From: Bacteroidales bacterium
GTDB lineage: Bacteria > Bacteroidota > Bacteroidia > Bacteroidales > UBA932
Length of the DNA: 64,000 nucleotides
Direction: 5' to 3'
NCBI GenBank assembly: GCA_017443465.1
Contig: JAFRXO010000032.1
Location: 124,001 to 188,000, forward strand
Shown: piece by piece, positions 44,342-54,501 of the stretch
How positions within the stretch are numbered: position 1 is the stretch's first letter
How the letters are laid out: each line of letters opens with the position of its first letter
The notes under the pieces: generated by a model
Seen by the model: the letters and a program-made list of their open reading frames with translations, nothing else
What the model was told of the DNA's origin: nothing
The model's database searches: none
Made by a program: the position numbers and the translations under genes

Positions 44342-45442
44342 TCAGAAATTCACTGCTGTACCAAATGTGACGGCAATATTTACTTTATCGTCAGCCCGCA
44401 TGAATCCTTCAGGTTCTATAGCTCCTTCATGTTCGTCTGAGAACCCGGGATGCATCAGCATCATCCTGCACCCGGCGAGTAAATCCAATTTAAGGGCTTT
44501 GTACATATGCAGTCGCAGTCCGCCTCCGGTTTTTGCGGTCATTCCTGTCTTAAGCCCTTCGAAGAATACCGGGCCTGCTTCGGCATATGCCAGCCATCTC
44601 CTTCCTGACTTTTCATTGGTAAGTCCGGTAATCCTCGATGTAAGCGGAAAACATTCATGGACGTCTTTTTCCAGAGACAGTCCTCCCCTTATTGAAACGT
44701 TTAAATTATTGAGTATGTCATAACCTACTCCGGCATCAAGGAACCAGTTGGAATAGAATCCTTTAGATTCTCCTGTCACGTCGATGACACCGTTCGGAGA
44801 CATATATTTGTAATGATAATTCCCGTAAACGTCTGAGAATAATCCCCATTCGAATGCGAATGTGACTTTCCTATTCCCTCCCTTGTATCTCTGATCCCGG
44901 GGCCGTTCGCTGAAGTTGTACATGAACCTCAGTTCGGGATAATATGAATGGATGAGGCCTTCCTTGTATATCGAGAGAACGGTCCCCTCCTGTTCCCGGG
45001 ATGCGTGGAGGCCCAGGTCTGCGGAAAAGCCCAGGCTTACTATCAGCGGATTGGATAATTCGACCCTCACTCCGACGTCGGCGCAAAGAGCCCCCATCAC
45101 TCCCCTTCCCTTCTCGATATCATAGACGTAACCCATTGATACTCCGGGGCCTGCATATACAGTAAGCCTGTTCTCGGGGCCGCTTGTGGTGAAAAGGGAG
45201 AAATTGTGTATGAATGAGCCTTTTATGCCGACTTCAGTACCTCCTTCCCCGAAGAAATCCCGTGCATCCATCCATATGTTGGCTGAAGAGAAATCTCCGT
45301 CTCCCCTGAAGGAGAAATCGACTCCCAGGCCCATTCCCTTGGGTGAATTGAAGGTGCCGCCTGAGAAGAACTGGGCGTTGCAGACCCCTGTCTGGAAGAG
45401 GAGTCCGGCAAGTACACAGATCAGTTTCGAAGTCGTTTTCAT
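44342..45442 (-). CDS. Predicted outer-membrane beta-barrel protein
   Basis: 366 aa. Signal peptide of about 23 residues (QTGVCNA-Q). The rest alternates aromatic and polar residues in strands (FSFRGDGDFSSANIWMDA, RLTVYAGPGVSMGYVYD, AFEWGLFSDVYGNYHY) and ends in Phe (GTAVNF), as needed for BAM recognition. No named family is recognised. The gene starts with a promoter back to back with the GNAT-like gene. Confidence 0.8.
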   Translation of the reverse strand: MKTTSKLICVLAGLLFQTGVCNAQFFSGGTFNSPKGMGLGVDFSFRGDGDFSSANIWMDARDFFGEGGTEVGIKGSFIHNFSLFTTSGPENRLTVYAGPGVSMGYVYDIEKGRGVMGALCADVGVRVELSNPLIVSLGFSADLGLHASREQEGTVLSIYKEGLIHSYYPELRFMYNFSERPRDQRYKGGNRKVTFAFEWGLFSDVYGNYHYKYMSPNGVIDVTGESKGFYSNWFLDAGVGYDILNNLNVSIRGGLSLEKDVHECFPLTSRITGLTNEKSGRRWLAYAEAGPVFFEGLKTGMTAKTGGGLRLHMYKALKLDLLAGCRMMLMHPGFSDEHEGAIEPEGFMRADDKVNIAVTFGTAVNF

Positions 45443-45467
45443 CCGTGCCAGGTTCAGGTGTCGCTTA

Positions 45468-45498
45468 TTGCAAATTTAAGCAATTAATGATATCTTTG
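45468..45498 (+). promoter_or_regulatory. Promoter of the GNAT-like protein gene and rarA
   Basis: TTG at 45468-45470, 20-bp spacer, TATCTTTG at 45491-45498, 31 nt before the start codon. It overlaps the minus-strand box at 45471-45478. Confidence 0.72.
45471..45478 (-). promoter_or_regulatory. -7 element TAAATTTG for the outer-membrane barrel gene
   Basis: Perfect TAnnTTTG on the minus strand, with TTTC 19 bp upstream, 28 nt before the start codon. Divergent and overlapping with the promoter of the GNAT-like gene. Confidence 0.6.
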
Positions 45499-45529
45499 AA
45501 AGATTAAAAACAAAAAATACAGTACTGAA

Positions 45530-46663
45530 ATGGGAGTTACAGTCAGGCGTGTGCAATCCAGGAATGAACTGAAAGAGTTCATCGAATTCCCGAACAGACT
45601 TTACAAGGGCAACAAGTGTTTCGTGCCCAAGATGTATACCGATGAAATGACGACGCTGGACCCGAAGAAGAATCCGGCGTTCGAGTTCTGCGAGGCAGCA
45701 TGTTTTCTCGCAACCGACGACGAAGGAAAGACTGTCGGAAGGGTCGCAGCCATAGTTAACAACAAGGCCAATGAGATCTGGAAGCATGATGAAGTGCGTT
45801 TCGGATGGATAGATTTCATAGATGACCCTGCTGTATCTAAGGCTTTGATTGACAAGGTTATCGAGTTCGGGAAGCAGCGTGGCATGACACGTATTTCCGG
45901 TCCCCTTGGATTCACGGACTTCGATCCCGAGGGAATGCTGGTAGAGGGTTTCGACCAGCTCTGCACAATGGTTTTGATATACAATTATCCGTATTATCCC
46001 AGGCATATGGAAGCCATGGGTTTTACCAAGGAAGTGGACTGGCTGGAGTACAAGATCTACCTGCCGGAGAAGGTCCCCGAGAAGATCTCCCGCATCGCCA
46101 GGATCATTGAGAAACGCGGAGAATTCCATCTGCTGAAGGTGACCAGGAATATGATCCGTCAGGAGAATTACGGGCAGAAGATATTCAAGCTCATAAATGA
46201 TGCATATTCAGGACTGTACAACTTCACTCCCCTGACTCCGAAAATGATTGACGGGTACGTCGACCAATACCTCGGAGTAGTAAATCTCGATTATGTGACC
46301 CTGGTAGTTGACAACGACGGAGAACTGGCCGCGGTCGGCATTACTATCCCGTCCATTGTAAATGCCCTTCAGTCATGCGGCGGGAAGCTTCTTCCTTTCG
46401 GCTGGTCAAAGATTCTCAATTCCATGTACGGGAAGCATGAGGAGCGGGTGGAAATGATGCTTATAGGGGTGCGTCCAGAAGATGCTAACAAAGGACTTAT
46501 TGCACTTATTTTTGATGATCTTCTGCGTCGTTATATAAAGAAAGGCTTCAAGTGGGCGGAGACTAACGCCGAGCTCGAGTCCAACAAGGCTATGTCCTCA
46601 ATCTGGGGCATGTTCGACTATGACCAGACGAAGCGCCGCAGGATCTACACCAAGGAAATCTGA
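45530..46663 (+). CDS. GNAT-like N-acetyltransferase, large Bacteroidetes form
   Basis: 377 aa, cytoplasmic. The first half has FIEFPNRLYKGNKCFVP and GWIDFIDDPAVSKALIDKVIEFGKQRGMTRISGPLGFTDFD-type GNAT features (acetyl-CoA binding loop region). The second half (VEMMLIGVRPEDANKGLIALIFDDLLRRYIKKGFKWAETN) looks like a second GNAT lobe. Substrate unknown. rarA starts 1 nt after its stop, so they share one message. Confidence 0.78.
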   Translation: MGVTVRRVQSRNELKEFIEFPNRLYKGNKCFVPKMYTDEMTTLDPKKNPAFEFCEAACFLATDDEGKTVGRVAAIVNNKANEIWKHDEVRFGWIDFIDDPAVSKALIDKVIEFGKQRGMTRISGPLGFTDFDPEGMLVEGFDQLCTMVLIYNYPYYPRHMEAMGFTKEVDWLEYKIYLPEKVPEKISRIARIIEKRGEFHLLKVTRNMIRQENYGQKIFKLINDAYSGLYNFTPLTPKMIDGYVDQYLGVVNLDYVTLVVDNDGELAAVGITIPSIVNALQSCGGKLLPFGWSKILNSMYGKHEERVEMMLIGVRPEDANKGLIALIFDDLLRRYIKKGFKWAETNAELESNKAMSSIWGMFDYDQTKRRRIYTKEI

Positions 46664-46664
46664 T

Positions 46665-47978
46665 ATGGAAGGTATAGAACCGGTAAACCGCAACGCAATG
46701 CTGCCCCCCTTGCCTGAGCGGATGCGTCCGCATACGCTTGAGGGCTACATCGGACAGAAGCATCTGGTGGGAGAAGGTTGTGTACTCCATAATATGATCT
46801 TGAGCGGCAACCTGTCTTCTTTCATTCTCTGGGGTCCCCCGGGAGTCGGCAAGACCACATTGGCGCATATCATTACCGATTCCATGAACCGGGAGTTCTT
46901 CACCCTTTCGGCGGTAAGTGCCGGCGTGAAAGATGTGAGGGATGTCATTACCAAGGCCAAGAATAATTCCCTGTTCTCACAGGCCGCTCCCCCGGTGCTT
47001 TTCATCGACGAGATCCACCGGTTCAGCAAGTCCCAGCAGGATGCCCTCCTCGGGGCTGTAGAAGACGGGACCATCGTCCTGATTGGTGCGACTACCGAGA
47101 ATCCTTCTTTCGAGGTTATCTCTCCCCTGTTGTCACGTTGCCAGGTCTTCGTGCTCAAGCCGTTGGAAGTGTCTGAGATGCAGGAAATCCTGGATAATGC
47201 ATTGCATAAGGATGTACTGCTCCGTGAGAAACGGATCGAAGTCCGGGAGACCGAAGCGCTGTTCCGTGCCGGCGGCGGAGATGCCCGAAAGCTCCTCAAT
47301 GCCCTGGAAATAGTAGTTGATTCATATGCCGGAAAGGAACCGGTAATAATTGATAACAAGACAGTTACAGCTACACTTCAAGAGAGCATGGCCCGTTATG
47401 ACAAAGGCGGTGAGATGCATTATGACATCATCTCCGCCTTCATAAAGAGCGTCCGTGGCTCGGATCCGAATGCCGCCTTGTTCTATCTTGCACGTATGCT
47501 GGATGCGGGTGAGGATCCCCTATTCATCGCACGCCGGCTGTGCTTGTCTGCGACGGAAGACGTAGGGCTTGCTAATCCAAATGCAATGCTGCTGGCGAAT
47601 GCCTGTTTCCAGATTGTGCATGAGATTGGAATGCCCGAGGCGAGGATCCCGCTGGCTGAATGTACAGTCTATCTGGCGTCTTCCAGGAAGAGCAATGCCT
47701 CATACATGGCCCTTGAACGCGCATTCCAAGCTGTCAGGGAGCACCCCGATGCACAGGTCCCCATGTACCTTCGCAATGCTCCGACCAAGCTGATGGAGGA
47801 GCTGGGCTATTCCGACGGGTACAAGTACGCCCATGACTACAAGGGTAATTTCGTAGATCTCGAGTTCATGCCTTCCCCTCTTGAAGGCACGGTTTTCTAT
47901 GAGCCGGGAGACAACCGCCACGAAGAAGCTTTGAAGGCCTATCTGCAGTGGTGCTGGCCGAAATATTATTCCAAATAA
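46665..47978 (+). CDS. rarA: Replication-associated recombination protein RarA (AAA+ ATPase)
   Basis: 437 aa from ATG 46665; the track of open frame upstream belongs to the previous gene. AAA+ motifs: Walker A GPPGVGKTT, Walker B VLFIDEIHRF, sensor ATTENPSFEV, then LSRCQVFVLKPLE. The C-terminal tetramerisation domain carries LFYLARMLDAGEDPLFIARRL and ATEDVGLANP. RarA (MgsA) works at stalled replication forks. Last gene before the SusC locus. Confidence 0.96.
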   Translation: MEGIEPVNRNAMLPPLPERMRPHTLEGYIGQKHLVGEGCVLHNMILSGNLSSFILWGPPGVGKTTLAHIITDSMNREFFTLSAVSAGVKDVRDVITKAKNNSLFSQAAPPVLFIDEIHRFSKSQQDALLGAVEDGTIVLIGATTENPSFEVISPLLSRCQVFVLKPLEVSEMQEILDNALHKDVLLREKRIEVRETEALFRAGGGDARKLLNALEIVVDSYAGKEPVIIDNKTVTATLQESMARYDKGGEMHYDIISAFIKSVRGSDPNAALFYLARMLDAGEDPLFIARRLCLSATEDVGLANPNAMLLANACFQIVHEIGMPEARIPLAECTVYLASSRKSNASYMALERAFQAVREHPDAQVPMYLRNAPTKLMEELGYSDGYKYAHDYKGNFVDLEFMPSPLEGTVFYEPGDNRHEEALKAYLQWCWPKYYSK

Positions 47979-48009
47979 TAGTCTTTCCCTAGACAAAAAA
48001 GTGATTTTT

Positions 48010-48043
48010 CTGGAATATTTTCCAGGAATAATACATATATTTG
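48010..48043 (+). promoter_or_regulatory. susC promoter with palindromic operator-like site
   Basis: TATATTTG at 48036-48043 is a perfect -7 box, 38 nt before susC. Where a TTTG is expected upstream there is none; instead a perfect palindrome CTGGAA-TATT-TTCCAG (48010-48025) covers the region. That suggests activator- or repressor-dependent transcription of the SusC/SusD operon. No regulator gene is in the window. Confidence 0.5.
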
Positions 48044-48080
48044 AATATTATAACCAATAACCACAATTGTTTAACCCGTT

Positions 48081-51000
48081 ATGTTTCTCAAGAAGATTAG
48101 CCTGACAGTCCTGTTATTGCTTGCCGTTACTGCGGCGATTGCCCAGACTAGGACTGTAAAAGGTGTTGTTTATGAGGAAGAGACTGGTGAAGCTATGGCA
48201 GGAGCCACGGTGTCGGTGGCAGGATCCACACGAGGGGTCATGACCGACCTTGACGGTTCTTTTCAGTTGTCCGATGTGAAACCGACAGACCGGTTGCGTT
48301 TCGAGATGCTGGGTAAAGAGCCTCAGGAAGTTACTGTTGGCGACATGGTCAACTTCATCATCAAACTCAAGAACCAGCCCAATGAGTTGAATGAGGTGAC
48401 TATCGTGGCCTTCGGTAAGCAGCGTAAGGAAAGTACCGTAGCTTCGATTACATCAGTGAACATCGAGAATCTGAAGGTCCCTTCCAGCAACCTCACCACC
48501 GCACTTGCCGGTAATGTTGCAGGAGTCATCGCCTACCAGAGATCGGGAGAGCCCGGACAGGACAATGCCGACTTCTTCGTCAGGGGTATCACGACTTTCG
48601 GCGCTAACACCAGCCCGCTCATCCTCATCGACAACATCGAACTTACCTCGACCGACCTGGCCAGGCTCCAGCCCGATGACATCGAGAGTTTCTCGATCAT
48701 GAAGGATGCGACTGCGACTGCCCTTTACGGAGCGCGTGGCGCCAACGGAGTCATATTCGTGACTACGAAGCGTGGAAAGGAAGGCCCGGCGAAGATATCC
48801 GCCAGGCTTGAAACCTCCATTTCCACTCCGACCGACGTAGTCCAGCTTGCAGACCCGATCACATATATGAAAGCATATAACGAGGCCATATCCACCCGTG
48901 ACCCTCTCGGGGAATTGATGTATGGCTTCGACAAGATCGAGAACACCGGCAAGCCCGGTATGAGCCCTTACATATATCCTATGAACGACTGGTACTCCAT
49001 GGTCTTCAAGGATATCGCAACATCCTACAGGGCAAATGCTTCCGTCAGGGGTGGAGGTAAAGTGGCCACATACTATGTTTCCGGATCCTACAACCAGGAT
49101 ACCGGTATCCTTAACGTGGACAAGCGCAACAGTTTCAACAGCAACATCGACCAGAAGACTTACTCTCTGCGCTCCAATGTGGACATCAATGTCACTCCGA
49201 CCACAAAGCTCGCCGTCCGTCTGACAGGAAACTTCACTGATTACCGCGGACCGCTCCAGGGAGGTTCTCAGGTTTACAAGGACGTGGTCCATTCCGATCC
49301 TGTCCTCTTCCCGGCGTACTATCCGTTGGACGACGAACATGTAGGAATCACCCATATCCTGTTCGGAAACTATGACGACGGCAGCTACCGTAACCCCTAC
49401 GCCAATCTGGTCAGGGGTTACCGTGACTACCAGCGTTCACAGATGATCGCCGCCCTGGAGATTAACCAGGACCTGGATTTCATCACCAAGGGATTGCATT
49501 TCATGACCCTGTTCAACCTCACCCGTCTGTCGGACTTCTCGGTAAACAGGTCATTCTCTCCCTTCTGGTATGCCCTCGACAATTATGATTCCTATACCGG
49601 CGAGTACCACATCACCAGGATCAACGATACGGGTACTGACTACCTGACTTACGGTGAGGGTGCCAAGAATGTGCAGAATACCCTCTATTCGGAAACCAGG
49701 CTCAATTACGCCAGGGAATTCGGAAGGAGTGAAGTAACCGGACTCCTTGTCCTTACGGCCAATGAAAGAAGGGTTGCGAATGCAGGAACCCTCCAGCTGT
49801 CCCTCCCCTCCCGCAACGCCGGTCTTTCCGGTCGTTTTACATATGGTTGGGACAAGCGTTTCTTCTCAGAGTTCAATTTCGGTTACAACGGATCCGAAAG
49901 GTTCTACAAGACCCACCGCTGGGGTTTCTTCCCCTCTGCCGGTGTCGCCTGGGTCGTCTCCAACGAGAAATGGTTTGAACCGATCAAGAATACTATTTCC
50001 AACCTTAAGCTGCGTGCCTCTTACGGACTCGTCGGAAATGACCAGATCGGCAGCAGCACCGACCGTTTCTTCTACCTCTCTGAAATGAATATGACCGATT
50101 CAGGCCTTGGAGCCTATTTCGGAGAGAACAGGGGCGTCGGCTACACGGGAATCAACGTGAAGAGGTACGCCAATGAAGCTATTACCTGGGAAACGGCTTA
50201 CAAGACCAACTTCGCCATTGAAGCCGGTCTGTTCAAGAAGGTGAACATAATTGCGGAGTACTTCACCGAGACCAGGAAGAACATCTTCATGCAGAGGTCC
50301 GACATCCCTGAGACCATGGGACTCCAGGCGGCTATCGCAGCCAATATCGGCGAGTCAACCGCCCATGGTGTGGATGTCCAGGCAGAGTACCAGCAGGTCT
50401 GGAACAAAGATCTGTGGACATCGGCCAGGGCCAACTTCACCTGGTCCACGGGAAAGTACCGGATCTATGAGGAACCGGACTACCCCGAAGACTACCGCCA
50501 GCATGCCGGAAAGGCCCTGAACCAGAGATGGGGCTACATAGCTGAACGCCTCTTCATCGACGACGAGGATGCTGCCAACAGCCCCTCACAGCAGTCTTTC
50601 GGTTCCCAGTACGGCGGCGGTGACATCAAGTACACCGACGTTAACAAGGACGGTGTCATCACTACTGCCGACATGGTTCCTATCGGTTATCCCACTTCTC
50701 CTGAGATCATCTATGGTTTCGGTGCCTCTGTGGGCTACAAGGGATTCGACTTCTCCGTGTTCTTCCAGGGACTTGGACGTGAGTCGTTCTGGATCGATGC
50801 ATCTTCTTCAGGAACTGCTCCTTTCGTAGGGAATACCCAGCTTCTGAAAGCTTATTCCGACAGCCATTGGAGTGAGGATAACCGTGATATTTACGCCCTT
50901 TATCCACGCTATAGCGCTTACCTCAATAGGAACAATATCGCTTCCAGTACTTGGTGGATGCGTAACGGCGCTTTCCTGCGTCTGAAACAGCTCGAGTTCG

Positions 51001-51191
51001 GTTACACCCTGCCCTCAAAGCTCATGCGCAAGATAAAGGTCGGAAGCATGAGGGTCTATTTCCAGGGGAACAACCTCTTCTGCTGGAGCCGCTTCAAGCT
51101 CTGGGATCCCGAACTTGCCGGAGAGGGTCTCAACTATCCTATCCAGAAGACCTTCAATTTCGGTCTGAATGTTACACTTGAAACCAGATAA
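48081..51191 (+). CDS. SusC/RagA-family TonB-linked outer-membrane transporter
   Basis: 1036 aa. Signal peptide of about 21 residues (AVTAAIA-Q). Residues about 25-95 are a carboxypeptidase-like regulatory domain (VKGVVYEEETGEAMAGATV), then plug (NELNEVTIVAFGKQ... NVAGVIAYQRSGEPGQDNADFFVRG) and the barrel with SusC-type DATATALYGARGANGVIFVTTKRG. It ends in an aromatic-containing strand FNFGLNVTLETR. It imports an oligosaccharide or similar ligand together with the SusD lipoprotein encoded next, whose start is 3 nt after its stop. Confidence 0.97.
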   Translation: MFLKKISLTVLLLLAVTAAIAQTRTVKGVVYEEETGEAMAGATVSVAGSTRGVMTDLDGSFQLSDVKPTDRLRFEMLGKEPQEVTVGDMVNFIIKLKNQPNELNEVTIVAFGKQRKESTVASITSVNIENLKVPSSNLTTALAGNVAGVIAYQRSGEPGQDNADFFVRGITTFGANTSPLILIDNIELTSTDLARLQPDDIESFSIMKDATATALYGARGANGVIFVTTKRGKEGPAKISARLETSISTPTDVVQLADPITYMKAYNEAISTRDPLGELMYGFDKIENTGKPGMSPYIYPMNDWYSMVFKDIATSYRANASVRGGGKVATYYVSGSYNQDTGILNVDKRNSFNSNIDQKTYSLRSNVDINVTPTTKLAVRLTGNFTDYRGPLQGGSQVYKDVVHSDPVLFPAYYPLDDEHVGITHILFGNYDDGSYRNPYANLVRGYRDYQRSQMIAALEINQDLDFITKGLHFMTLFNLTRLSDFSVNRSFSPFWYALDNYDSYTGEYHITRINDTGTDYLTYGEGAKNVQNTLYSETRLNYAREFGRSEVTGLLVLTANERRVANAGTLQLSLPSRNAGLSGRFTYGWDKRFFSEFNFGYNGSERFYKTHRWGFFPSAGVAWVVSNEKWFEPIKNTISNLKLRASYGLVGNDQIGSSTDRFFYLSEMNMTDSGLGAYFGENRGVGYTGINVKRYANEAITWETAYKTNFAIEAGLFKKVNIIAEYFTETRKNIFMQRSDIPETMGLQAAIAANIGESTAHGVDVQAEYQQVWNKDLWTSARANFTWSTGKYRIYEEPDYPEDYRQHAGKALNQRWGYIAERLFIDDEDAANSPSQQSFGSQYGGGDIKYTDVNKDGVITTADMVPIGYPTSPEIIYGFGASVGYKGFDFSVFFQGLGRESFWIDASSSGTAPFVGNTQLLKAYSDSHWSEDNRDIYALYPRYSAYLNRNNIASSTWWMRNGAFLRLKQLEFGYTLPSKLMRKIKVGSMRVYFQGNNLFCWSRFKLWDPELAGEGLNYPIQKTFNFGLNVTLETR

Positions 51192-51194
51192 AAG

Positions 51195-53168
51195 ATGACT
51201 GCAATGAAAAGACATATCAGAAATACAGTAGCTTTCGTGGTACTGTTCTGCTCCTGTTTCGGGGTCATCGACTGCAACAAGTACCTTGATGTCGTCCCGG
51301 ATGACGGACTTCCTTCGATAGAGACGGCTTTCAACCTGAGGAATACGGCGATCCGCTACCTCGCTACCTGTTACTCCTACATGACCAACGAAGGGAACAC
51401 CGGCGCAGACCCGGCCATGATGACCGGTGATGAGATGTGGGACCTCGTGGGTCGTATAGTTACAAACACTTCGGACCGTGTGCCCCAGTCGCTCTTCAAC
51501 ATCGCCCGTGGTTTCCAGAGCGCTGCCAATGTATATGGAAATGACTGGGCTTCAATGTACCAGGGCATACGCTGCTGCGACATCCTCCTGGACCACATCG
51601 ATTCAGTCCCGGATATGAGTGCGGATGAGAAAGAACAATGGAAGGCAGAGGTCACATTCCTGAAAGCCTATTACCATTTCAACCTGATCCGCAAATGGGG
51701 CCCCATCCCCATTATCCGCGAAAGCCTTCCTATCGACTCCGAAGTTGAGGATGTGCGTGTCTTCCGCGACAATATCGATGACTGTTTCGACTACGTCCTG
51801 GATCTCCTGGAAGAGGCGGAACCATACCTGCCCCTTGTGAATGCATCTCCGGATGAATATGGCCGCATCACCAAGACCGCCTGTGCCGGACTCAGGGCCA
51901 GGGTTGCGGTTTTTGCCGCCAGTCCCCTCTTCAACGGGAACGACGAGGAGGCTTCACTTGTGGACTCCCGCGGCCAGAGACTTTTCCCGGCCAAGACTGA
52001 TGCAGAGAAACTTGCCCGTTGGGAAGACGCCCTGGAGGCCTGTGAAGATGCGCTTGACATATGCGAGGAAGCAAACCTCAAGCTCTATGAGATGAGCAAC
52101 GTCGAGTCAATGTATCGAATGTGCGATACTCTGAAGCGCACCCTCACCCTCCGCAATTCATTCTGCGAGAGGTGGAACAGCGAACTGATCTGGGGCAACA
52201 CCCAGACCAGTTATGGAATGTTCGCACGTCTCGCTATGCCTATCATGGCCTCTCCGGACGGAGTCAAGCCATATGCTGACGCATTGGGAGGCTACAGGTT
52301 CATCGGAGTGCCTCTGAAGATTGCCGAGCAGTTCTACACCAGGAACGGTCTCCCGATCGACATGGATGCCGAATTCTCCGGAAAGGACCAGTTCGCTCTC
52401 CGTGCCGGCGATGACAAGAATGCCTACTACATTGAGAAAGGTTATACTACTATCCAGCTGAATTTCGACAGGGAACCCCGTTTCTATGCTTCCCTCGGTT
52501 TCGACGGTGGCAAATGGCTCGGGCAGCTCGGTAATTTCAATGACCTCTCTCCTGATGACGTACATCACCTTGAATGCCGCATCGGAGGCGCACAGGGAAA
52601 GACCGGCGGTGAAACCGGCCCCCTGACCGGTTATTTCCCCAAGAAACTCTTCCCCTTCAGGTGTACCTGGACGGCAAACAACAGTTTCTCAGGCTACTGG
52701 TTCCCATGGCCGATGATGAGGATGAGCGACCTGTACCTTCTCTATGCCGAATGCATCAATGAGGTGGAAGGTCCGAACGGTCCTTACAGCGAGGAGCTCT
52801 TCCAGTACATCAATGCCATCCGCGAGCGAGCCGGCATCCCTGATGTCAAGACCTCTTGGGATGAGTACAGCACCCGTCCGGGCTATTACAACACCCAGGC
52901 CGGTATGCGTGAGATCATCCATCGCGAAAGGCTTAACGAGCTGGCTTTCGAGAGCCAGAGGTTCTGGGACCTGAGGCGTTGGAAAGAAGTATCCGCCGAG
53001 TATCAGAAAGGAATCTACGGATTCAATATCACAGCATCTACTCCAGCGGATTACTACAAGAAGACTTACATCGCTGACCAGAATTTCGGTCTGAAGGACT
53101 ATTTCTGGCCTATCTACACCCCGTACATTGAACGTAACCCCAACCTTGTCCAGAACATCGGATGGTAA
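51195..53168 (+). CDS. SusD/RagB-family nutrient-binding lipoprotein
   Basis: 657 aa from 51195, or 654 from the better-looking ATG at 51204 (MKRHIRNT). Lipoprotein signal with Cys candidates at 16, 18 and 24 (VLFCSCFGVIDC). SusD features are: KYLDVVPDDG just after the signal, helical TPR-like repeats (QWKAEVTFLKAYYHFNLIRKWGPIPIIRE), and the C-terminal RERLNELAFESQRFWDLRRW. Surface lid of the SusC transporter. It overlaps the DUF4959-type gene by 7 nt at most if the longer start of the latter is used. Confidence 0.96.
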   Translation: MTAMKRHIRNTVAFVVLFCSCFGVIDCNKYLDVVPDDGLPSIETAFNLRNTAIRYLATCYSYMTNEGNTGADPAMMTGDEMWDLVGRIVTNTSDRVPQSLFNIARGFQSAANVYGNDWASMYQGIRCCDILLDHIDSVPDMSADEKEQWKAEVTFLKAYYHFNLIRKWGPIPIIRESLPIDSEVEDVRVFRDNIDDCFDYVLDLLEEAEPYLPLVNASPDEYGRITKTACAGLRARVAVFAASPLFNGNDEEASLVDSRGQRLFPAKTDAEKLARWEDALEACEDALDICEEANLKLYEMSNVESMYRMCDTLKRTLTLRNSFCERWNSELIWGNTQTSYGMFARLAMPIMASPDGVKPYADALGGYRFIGVPLKIAEQFYTRNGLPIDMDAEFSGKDQFALRAGDDKNAYYIEKGYTTIQLNFDREPRFYASLGFDGGKWLGQLGNFNDLSPDDVHHLECRIGGAQGKTGGETGPLTGYFPKKLFPFRCTWTANNSFSGYWFPWPMMRMSDLYLLYAECINEVEGPNGPYSEELFQYINAIRERAGIPDVKTSWDEYSTRPGYYNTQAGMREIIHRERLNELAFESQRFWDLRRWKEVSAEYQKGIYGFNITASTPADYYKKTYIADQNFGLKDYFWPIYTPYIERNPNLVQNIGW

Positions 53169-53179
53169 AGACATATGCT

Positions 53180-54496
53180 ATGAAAAAGAGATATGGAATA
53201 ACATTGATACTGGCAGCCGCAGCTGTTCTCATGGCTCTGTCATCGTGTGATGACGGCGCCAATGAGTTCGGACGTATCGACCAGAAAGACAACAGCATAC
53301 CTGCCCCTACTCCCGTGCGTGTCACCGGAGTCCGCAGCATCAGCGGCGGAGCGGTGATCAAGGTGGAGATTCCCGATGATGAGAACATCAAGGGGGTCAT
53401 CGCCAGGTACAACCGCGGCGGGAAAGTCGTCACTACCAAGATTTCACGCTATGTTGACAGCCTAGTGCTCGTGGGCTTTGCCGACACCCAGCAGCACACC
53501 GCCGAAGTCGCATCTTTCAATGTGAACGAGGTTACCTCTAATCCGACTCAGGTACAGTTCACTCCGCTCGAACCGGCCATCAGGCTTGCCAAGGCTTCCC
53601 TGATACAGGCATTCGGTGGTGTCAAGATCCGCATCACCGGAAACACCCCGAAAGCGGACCTGACCATATGCCTGCTTCGCGACAAGGATCTCAGTGACAA
53701 GGACAAAGATGTGTCCGCGATGAAGTGGGAGGAGGTCACAACGCTCTTCACCGCCGCGGACAGCATCACTCTCGCAAGGCGCGGACTGGATCCGAAAGAA
53801 GCCATATATGGAGTGTACTTGCGCGACCGCTGGGGCAATGTCTCGGACACCGTCTCGGCTGTGCTCACTCCGCTTGAGGAGACCATGCTTGACAAGAGCA
53901 AGTTCTCCGATGCCGCAGTCCCTGACGACAACTGCAAAGGGCTCAGCTCCTATCCTATCGTCCGACTGTGGGACGGCTCAGGCTCCAGTGCATATGATTC
54001 ATCATATGGTTATCACTTCTTTGCGAGCAGCGACGGTCCTATTCCCGGATGGCTTACTATCGACCTCGGCGTGAGGGCCCGTCTGAGCCGCATCGCAACT
54101 CTCCCCCGTATCGCATACCTTATCTGGAGCGGCGCCCATCCCAGGCAGTTTGAGTTCTGGGGCAGCATGAACCCCTCCGGAGAATATGTCGAAGGCAATG
54201 AACACGGATTCGATGACAGCTGGTTCCTCCTCGGCAGGTTCGAGCAGTTCAAGCCTTCCGGCTATGAAGCGGACGGAAGCGTCGGAACTATCACTCAGGA
54301 TGACAACGAGTACTTCAACAACGGAAACGATTTCGAGCTGGATAACGAAAAATATCCTCATGCATATGATGAACTCCGTTATCTGAGGATCGTTTTCGTC
54401 AACACGTTCTCTACATATGACCTCGGCCTGAAATACGGATCCGTCCAGTTCGGCGAGGTGACTCCATACGGTCAGGTACAGGAAGAATACAGATAA
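53180..54496 (+). CDS. Surface lipoprotein, DUF4959/DUF5000 (F5/8 type C-like)
   Basis: 438 aa from ATG 53180 (MKKRYGIT); six extra codons upstream overlap the SusD stop. Cys23 after MALSSC is lipidated and followed by DD, an acidic signal that favours surface display in Bacteroidetes. Residues about 35-215 are two immunoglobulin-like domains (DUF4959, DUF5126 type); about 245-400 is a discoidin-like domain (WLTIDLGVRARLSRIATLPR). Such proteins sit in SusCD loci as glycan-binding partners. Ligand unknown. Confidence 0.85.
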   Translation: MKKRYGITLILAAAAVLMALSSCDDGANEFGRIDQKDNSIPAPTPVRVTGVRSISGGAVIKVEIPDDENIKGVIARYNRGGKVVTTKISRYVDSLVLVGFADTQQHTAEVASFNVNEVTSNPTQVQFTPLEPAIRLAKASLIQAFGGVKIRITGNTPKADLTICLLRDKDLSDKDKDVSAMKWEEVTTLFTAADSITLARRGLDPKEAIYGVYLRDRWGNVSDTVSAVLTPLEETMLDKSKFSDAAVPDDNCKGLSSYPIVRLWDGSGSSAYDSSYGYHFFASSDGPIPGWLTIDLGVRARLSRIATLPRIAYLIWSGAHPRQFEFWGSMNPSGEYVEGNEHGFDDSWFLLGRFEQFKPSGYEADGSVGTITQDDNEYFNNGNDFELDNEKYPHAYDELRYLRIVFVNTFSTYDLGLKYGSVQFGEVTPYGQVQEEYR

Positions 54497-54501
54497 TCGC
54501 A

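Noticed and set aside
45476..46129. A 217-codon minus-strand frame overlapping the GNAT-like gene
   Set aside because: Antisense to a coherent protein with its own promoter; no motif of its own.
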